A stretch of 64,000 nt of DNA from Luteimonas wenzhouensis (GTDB taxonomy: Bacteria > Pseudomonadota > Gammaproteobacteria > Xanthomonadales > Xanthomonadaceae): assembly GCF_007859305.1 (NCBI RefSeq), contig NZ_VOHE01000002.1:372001-436000 (forward strand), read 5' to 3'. This document shows, piece by piece, positions 61,153 to 64,000 of this stretch. The position numbers and the translations under genes were made by a program. How positions within the stretch are numbered: the first letter of the stretch is position 1; each line of letters opens with the position of its first letter. The notes under the pieces are model-generated. The model searched no databases. It was not told where the DNA came from and saw only the letters and a list, made by a program, of their open reading frames with translations.

Positions 61153-61962
61153 ATGCGCGTCCACTCCCGCTTCCTGCTCAACACCCCCCGGATCGAACTC
61201 TGGCCCGCCTGGCTGCTGCGCGCGCGCGCCAGCGCCGACGCCCGGATCCTGGCCCGCGCCAGCCGCGTGCTGCGGCGCAAGCGCGACGGCCGCTACCTGG
61301 CCGCGGTGCTGGGCGAGGGCCTGATGCCGCTGCAGCCGCGCCTGGCGCGCGAACCGGGCATCGACGAGGCGCTGGACCTGCTCGACGCCCCGCCCCGCCT
61401 GTCGGGCGCGCTGGAGCCAGGCGGACTCCCGCCCACGCTGCTGCAGGCGCGGCTGGACGCACTCGGGCTGGACGCGGAGGCCTATGCCCGGCGCACCGGC
61501 CTGGCCACCATCGCCGAACCCGAAGTGCTGGCGCTGGCCGGATTCGACCGCTACCGCCGGCCGTTGTGGCTGCGGCCCGACGCCGCGCGGGCCTGGGAGC
61601 GGATGCGCGCAGCGGCCGCACGCGACGGCGTGGTGCTCGAGGCGATCTCCGGCTACCGCAGCCACGACTACCAGCTCGGGATCTTCGAGCGGAAGCTGGC
61701 GCGCGGACTGGCGGTGGCCGACATCCTCGCGGTGAACGCGGCGCCGGGCTTCAGCGAGCACCATGGCGGCGACGCACTGGACATCGGCACCCCCGACGAG
61801 CCGCCGGCGGAGGCATCGTTCGAGGCCACGCCCGCCTTCGACTGGCTGTCGCGGCACGCGGGCGGGCACGGCTTCACGATGAGCTATCCGCGCGGCAATC
61901 CGCACGGGATCGTGTACGAGCCGTGGCACTGGCGGTTCCGCGGGCCGGCCGCGGAGCGCTGA
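61153..61962 (+). CDS. VanY-type D-alanyl-D-alanine carboxypeptidase family protein
   Basis: 269-aa M15B peptidase fold. Motifs: ISGYRSHDYQ (residues 165-174), the zinc motif SEHHGGDALDIG with H203 and D210, and PWHWRF with zinc ligand H259. E256 is the likely base. The first 130 residues form a poorly conserved extra domain and there is no signal peptide, unlike most VanY/LdcB proteins, so a cytoplasmic or uncertain location is inferred. It begins 53 bp after the RHH gene, on the same strand. Confidence 0.85.
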   Translation: MRVHSRFLLNTPRIELWPAWLLRARASADARILARASRVLRRKRDGRYLAAVLGEGLMPLQPRLAREPGIDEALDLLDAPPRLSGALEPGGLPPTLLQARLDALGLDAEAYARRTGLATIAEPEVLALAGFDRYRRPLWLRPDAARAWERMRAAAARDGVVLEAISGYRSHDYQLGIFERKLARGLAVADILAVNAAPGFSEHHGGDALDIGTPDEPPAEASFEATPAFDWLSRHAGGHGFTMSYPRGNPHGIVYEPWHWRFRGPAAER

Positions 61963-62055
61963 GGACGACCGCGGCGGCGCGGCGGACCCCGATACCGCAG
62001 CGACCGCCGATGCCGCCGCCGCGGGCCCTCGCCCGCCCCTTGCGCCGCCCGCCGC

Positions 62056-62727
62056 CTAGTCCTGCGAGCGGTTGGTCGGGGCCGCGCCGGCGGCCAGGTC
62101 GGCGATGCGCCACAGGTAGAGCGAGGCGTAGGTGCGGTAGGGACCCCAGCGCTCGCCGCGTTCGGCCAGTTCGCGCGGGGTCGGCATCGCCTCGAGTCCG
62201 TCCACCCGCTGGGCGCCCTTGCGCACGCCCAGGTCGTCGACCGGCAGCACGTCCGGCCGGCCGAGGCGGAACATCAGCATCATTTCCACGGTCCAGCGGC
62301 CGATGCCGCGGATCGGGACCAGCGCGGCCACGATCTCGTCCTCGCGCATGGTCGACATGCGACGCAGGGTCGGGATCTCGCCGCGCGCCTCGCGCGCGGC
62401 CAGGTCGCGCAGGGCCAGGGTCTTGTTGCCCGAGACGCCGCAGGCACGCAGGGTGGCATCGTCGATCCGGCCCAGGGTGTCGGCGTGCAGGCGGCGGCTG
62501 CCGATCGCGGCCTCCACCCGCGCCACGATCGTCGATGCGGCCTTGCCGCTGAGCTGCTGGAACAGGATCGCCCGCGCCAGCGCGTCCACCGGGTCGAACG
62601 GGCGGCGCCAGCGCGGCTCGGGCGGGATCGGGCCCAGCCGCCGCATCCACTTGGCCAGCCTGCGGTCGCGGCGCAGCAGGTGCTCCCAGGCGGCGGCGGT
62701 GTCGAACCCGCGTGCGTGCCGTGGCAT
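62056..62727 (-). CDS. AlkA-like DNA-3-methyladenine glycosylase (HhH-GPD)
   Basis: 223-aa base-excision glycosylase of the HhH-GPD superfamily, removing alkylated bases. The helix-hairpin-helix is LVPIRGIGRWTVEMM (residues 137-150), and the catalytic aspartate is D165 in LPVDDLGV. It lacks the AlkA N-terminal domain and the iron-sulfur cluster cysteines. The DUF423 gene ends 5 bp upstream on the same strand. Confidence 0.9.
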   Translation of the reverse strand: MPRHARGFDTAAAWEHLLRRDRRLAKWMRRLGPIPPEPRWRRPFDPVDALARAILFQQLSGKAASTIVARVEAAIGSRRLHADTLGRIDDATLRACGVSGNKTLALRDLAAREARGEIPTLRRMSTMREDEIVAALVPIRGIGRWTVEMMLMFRLGRPDVLPVDDLGVRKGAQRVDGLEAMPTPRELAERGERWGPYRTYASLYLWRIADLAAGAAPTNRSQD

Positions 62728-62732
62728 CGGCG

Positions 62733-63095
62733 TCAGTCCTCCAGCGGCGAGGCGGCGTACAGCAGCCACCCCAGGATCATCATCCCGCCCCCGAACGGGG
62801 CCGCGGCGGAACTGCCGCCACCCAGCACCCGCCATGCCAGGGCGCCCGCGAACACCAGGCTGCCAGCCAGCAGCAATCCGACCGCCAGCGCGGCCACGCG
62901 CGGCATCCGTGGCCGTGCCAGGGCCGCGATCGCGACGCCGTGGCCGAAGGCCATCACCGCCGCGGCCTGCAGCACGGCACGGTCCGCGTCGGCGGCGGCA
63001 TGGGAGGCATACGCGGCCAGCGCGACCCCGGCGCCGGCCATCAGCGCGCCCTTGGCGCGCAGCCAGCGCACCAGCGGTGCGGGCGCGGCCCTCAC
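62733..63095 (-). CDS. DUF423 family membrane protein (YgdD-like)
   Basis: 120-aa protein with four hydrophobic segments and the DUF423 pattern (AGVALAAYASHA, AVMAFGHGVAIA, AGSLVFAGALAWRVLGG, PFGGGMMILGWLLYA). No ATG lies at a suitable place; the GTG at 63095 follows a GGGGAG eight bases upstream and gives a normal family length. Function unknown. Likely co-transcribed with the AlkA-like gene. Confidence 0.85.
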   Translation of the reverse strand: MRAAPAPLVRWLRAKGALMAGAGVALAAYASHAAADADRAVLQAAAVMAFGHGVAIAALARPRMPRVAALAVGLLLAGSLVFAGALAWRVLGGGSSAAAPFGGGMMILGWLLYAASPLED

Positions 63096-63117
63096 CGCGG
63101 GCGCTCCCCGAACGCAG

Positions 63118-63147
63118 CGCGCCGCACCCCCGGGGGGATGCGGCGCG
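63118..63147 (-). terminator. Hairpin between the SRPBCC gene and DUF423 gene
   Basis: A 9-bp perfect stem (CGCGCCGCA/TGCGGCGCG) around a GC-rich loop that itself can pair. No T-run follows, so its terminator role is uncertain. Confidence 0.4.
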
Positions 63148-63174
63148 TGGCGAACGCATGCATGGCGGCGCGGA

Positions 63175-64000
63175 TTACTCGCGAAGCCTCCAGAACACCT
63201 CGAACTCGCCGTCCGCGGTGAACGCGTTGTCGATGCCGTTCTTGTAGAACTCGAACGGACGGTCGGTGACGTCGTGGCCATGGGTCAACGCCCAGGCGCG
63301 GACCGCGTTGCGCACGTTCTCCAGCTCGGCCATGTAGCCCTTGTACTCGCCGTGCGCGAACCGGCCCGGCTCGGTCCGGATGTACTCGACCGGCGCGCCC
63401 TCGGGGATCTCGACCTCCAGCTCGCCCTCGTCCACCGCGGGCGCCTGGGCCATCGCCTCGGCCTCGGCTTCAGCCTCGTCGCCGCCATTGGCGGCGTTGG
63501 CCTCGTCCGAGCCCTTGCGGCGCACCGGCTGGACCACGTCGAAGGTGTAGTTCTCGCGGCCCAGCTCGGTGGAGACGATGCGCATCGGGCCGGCCGCGAC
63601 CAGGTCGTTGGCGTCCATCGTGCGCTTGATCCACTCGCTGTTGGACCGCATCGAGCGCTTGATGGCCTCGTTGTTGCGCTCGATCGCACCGGCCGAAACC
63701 GACAGCAGGTTCTCGGCGGGCAGCTCGACCACGCCCAGGTTGGTCAGCGGCACGCCCTCGGCGCGGTAGTCCACGTTCGGCACCGCGGCCAGGATGCTGG
63801 TGAGCTTGGCCAGGCCGATCTTCATGTCCTCGCCCACGTGGCCGCGCACGTACATGCCGGCGTAGCGCCCGAGCAGGTTCCAGCCGTAGTCCACGTTGTA
63901 GGTCTGGCTGATCTCGACGTTGCGCCCGCCGCGGCCGGTCGGACGCAGCGTGAAGGTCATCCGCTTGTTCTCGCCGCGGTCGGGGGTGTCGAGGGCGTAG
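63175..64000 (-). CDS. SRPBCC-fold protein with GyrI-like C-terminal domain (partial)
   Basis: The last 274 residues are visible; the frame continues off the right edge. The N-terminal visible part resembles polyketide-cyclase-type START/SRPBCC proteins (RMTFTLRPTG, TYNVDYGWNLLGRYAGMYV, GEDMKIGLAKL). The C-terminal part matches GyrI-like small-molecule-binding domains (VEYIRTEPGRFAHGEYKG, WALTHGHDV). A low-complexity acidic linker (residues rich in A and E, near 63440-63490) separates the two. Ligand and role unknown. Confidence 0.75.
   Translation of the reverse strand, partial: YALDTPDRGENKRMTFTLRPTGRGGRNVEISQTYNVDYGWNLLGRYAGMYVRGHVGEDMKIGLAKLTSILAAVPNVDYRAEGVPLTNLGVVELPAENLLSVSAGAIERNNEAIKRSMRSNSEWIKRTMDANDLVAAGPMRIVSTELGRENYTFDVVQPVRRKGSDEANAANGGDEAEAEAEAMAQAPAVDEGELEVEIPEGAPVEYIRTEPGRFAHGEYKGYMAELENVRNAVRAWALTHGHDVTDRPFEFYKNGIDNAFTADGEFEVFWRLRE

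Overview
The window is about 64 kb of very GC-rich chromosomal DNA. Every gene finds its best fit in gamma-proteobacterial housekeeping families, and the layout (phoB-phoR-ppk-ppx cluster, homodimeric-type NAD isocitrate dehydrogenase, a xyl-box operator, Bpt leucyltransferase, split GNAT/nitrilase pair) points to the Xanthomonadaceae/Lysobacteraceae (Lysobacter, Luteimonas or Xanthomonas relatives). The genus is an inference. I see no phage, transposon, integron or CRISPR array, and base composition looks uniform.

Layout. 0-2 kb: xylose catabolism (xylB then xylA, leftward) with two xyl-box operators. 2-10 kb: parC, tpm, a heme-less bacterioferritin-type ferritin, a Na/Pi cotransporter and a penicillin-acylase family enzyme. 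10-16 kb: PP2C phosphatase, then dnaQ / rnhA / a YafS-like methyltransferase / gloB, a MltD-like transglycosylase and fabI. 16-26 kb: a leftward protein-quality-control block (tig, clpP, clpX, lon, hupB, ppiD) interleaved with seven tRNA genes; lon has a good sigma-32 promoter. 26-30 kb: Bax-inhibitor family protein, NhaC-type antiporter, NAD-IDH, grxC. 30-39 kb: bepA, then a phosphate-regulation block phoB, phoR, ppk, ppx and a glycosyltransferase. Pho boxes lie in front of phoB and in front of the glycosyltransferase. 39-52 kb: nitrilase/GNAT pair, rlmJ, mfd, chaB, a lipoprotein phosphatase, a tail-to-tail pair of paralogous secreted proteins, pirin, rlmKL, a YqiA-like esterase, a MOSC protein and an AmpD-like amidase. 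52-64 kb: tesB, a membrane protein, a sigma factor with a membrane domain, an EF-hand protein, bpt, a lipoprotein nuclease/phosphatase, purT, an SPFH operon ending in a ribbon-helix-helix gene, a VanY-like peptidase, an AlkA-like glycosylase, a DUF423 protein and a partial SRPBCC/GyrI-like protein.

How the genes work together. The clearest functional units are: (1) xylose use under XylR-type repression; (2) envelope and cytoplasmic proteostasis (tig, clpXP, lon, ppiD, bepA) with heat-shock input at lon; (3) phosphate sensing and polyphosphate metabolism, where phoR, ppk and ppx are translationally coupled by 4-base overlaps and the downstream glycosyltransferase looks like a Pho-regulon member; (4) an SPFH membrane-protein operon whose promoter is overlaid by an 11-bp repeat of GATATC, a plausible operator for the ribbon-helix-helix protein it encodes. 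The least described items are the membrane-anchored sigma factor, the inverted secreted-protein pair and the SPFH/RHH operon.
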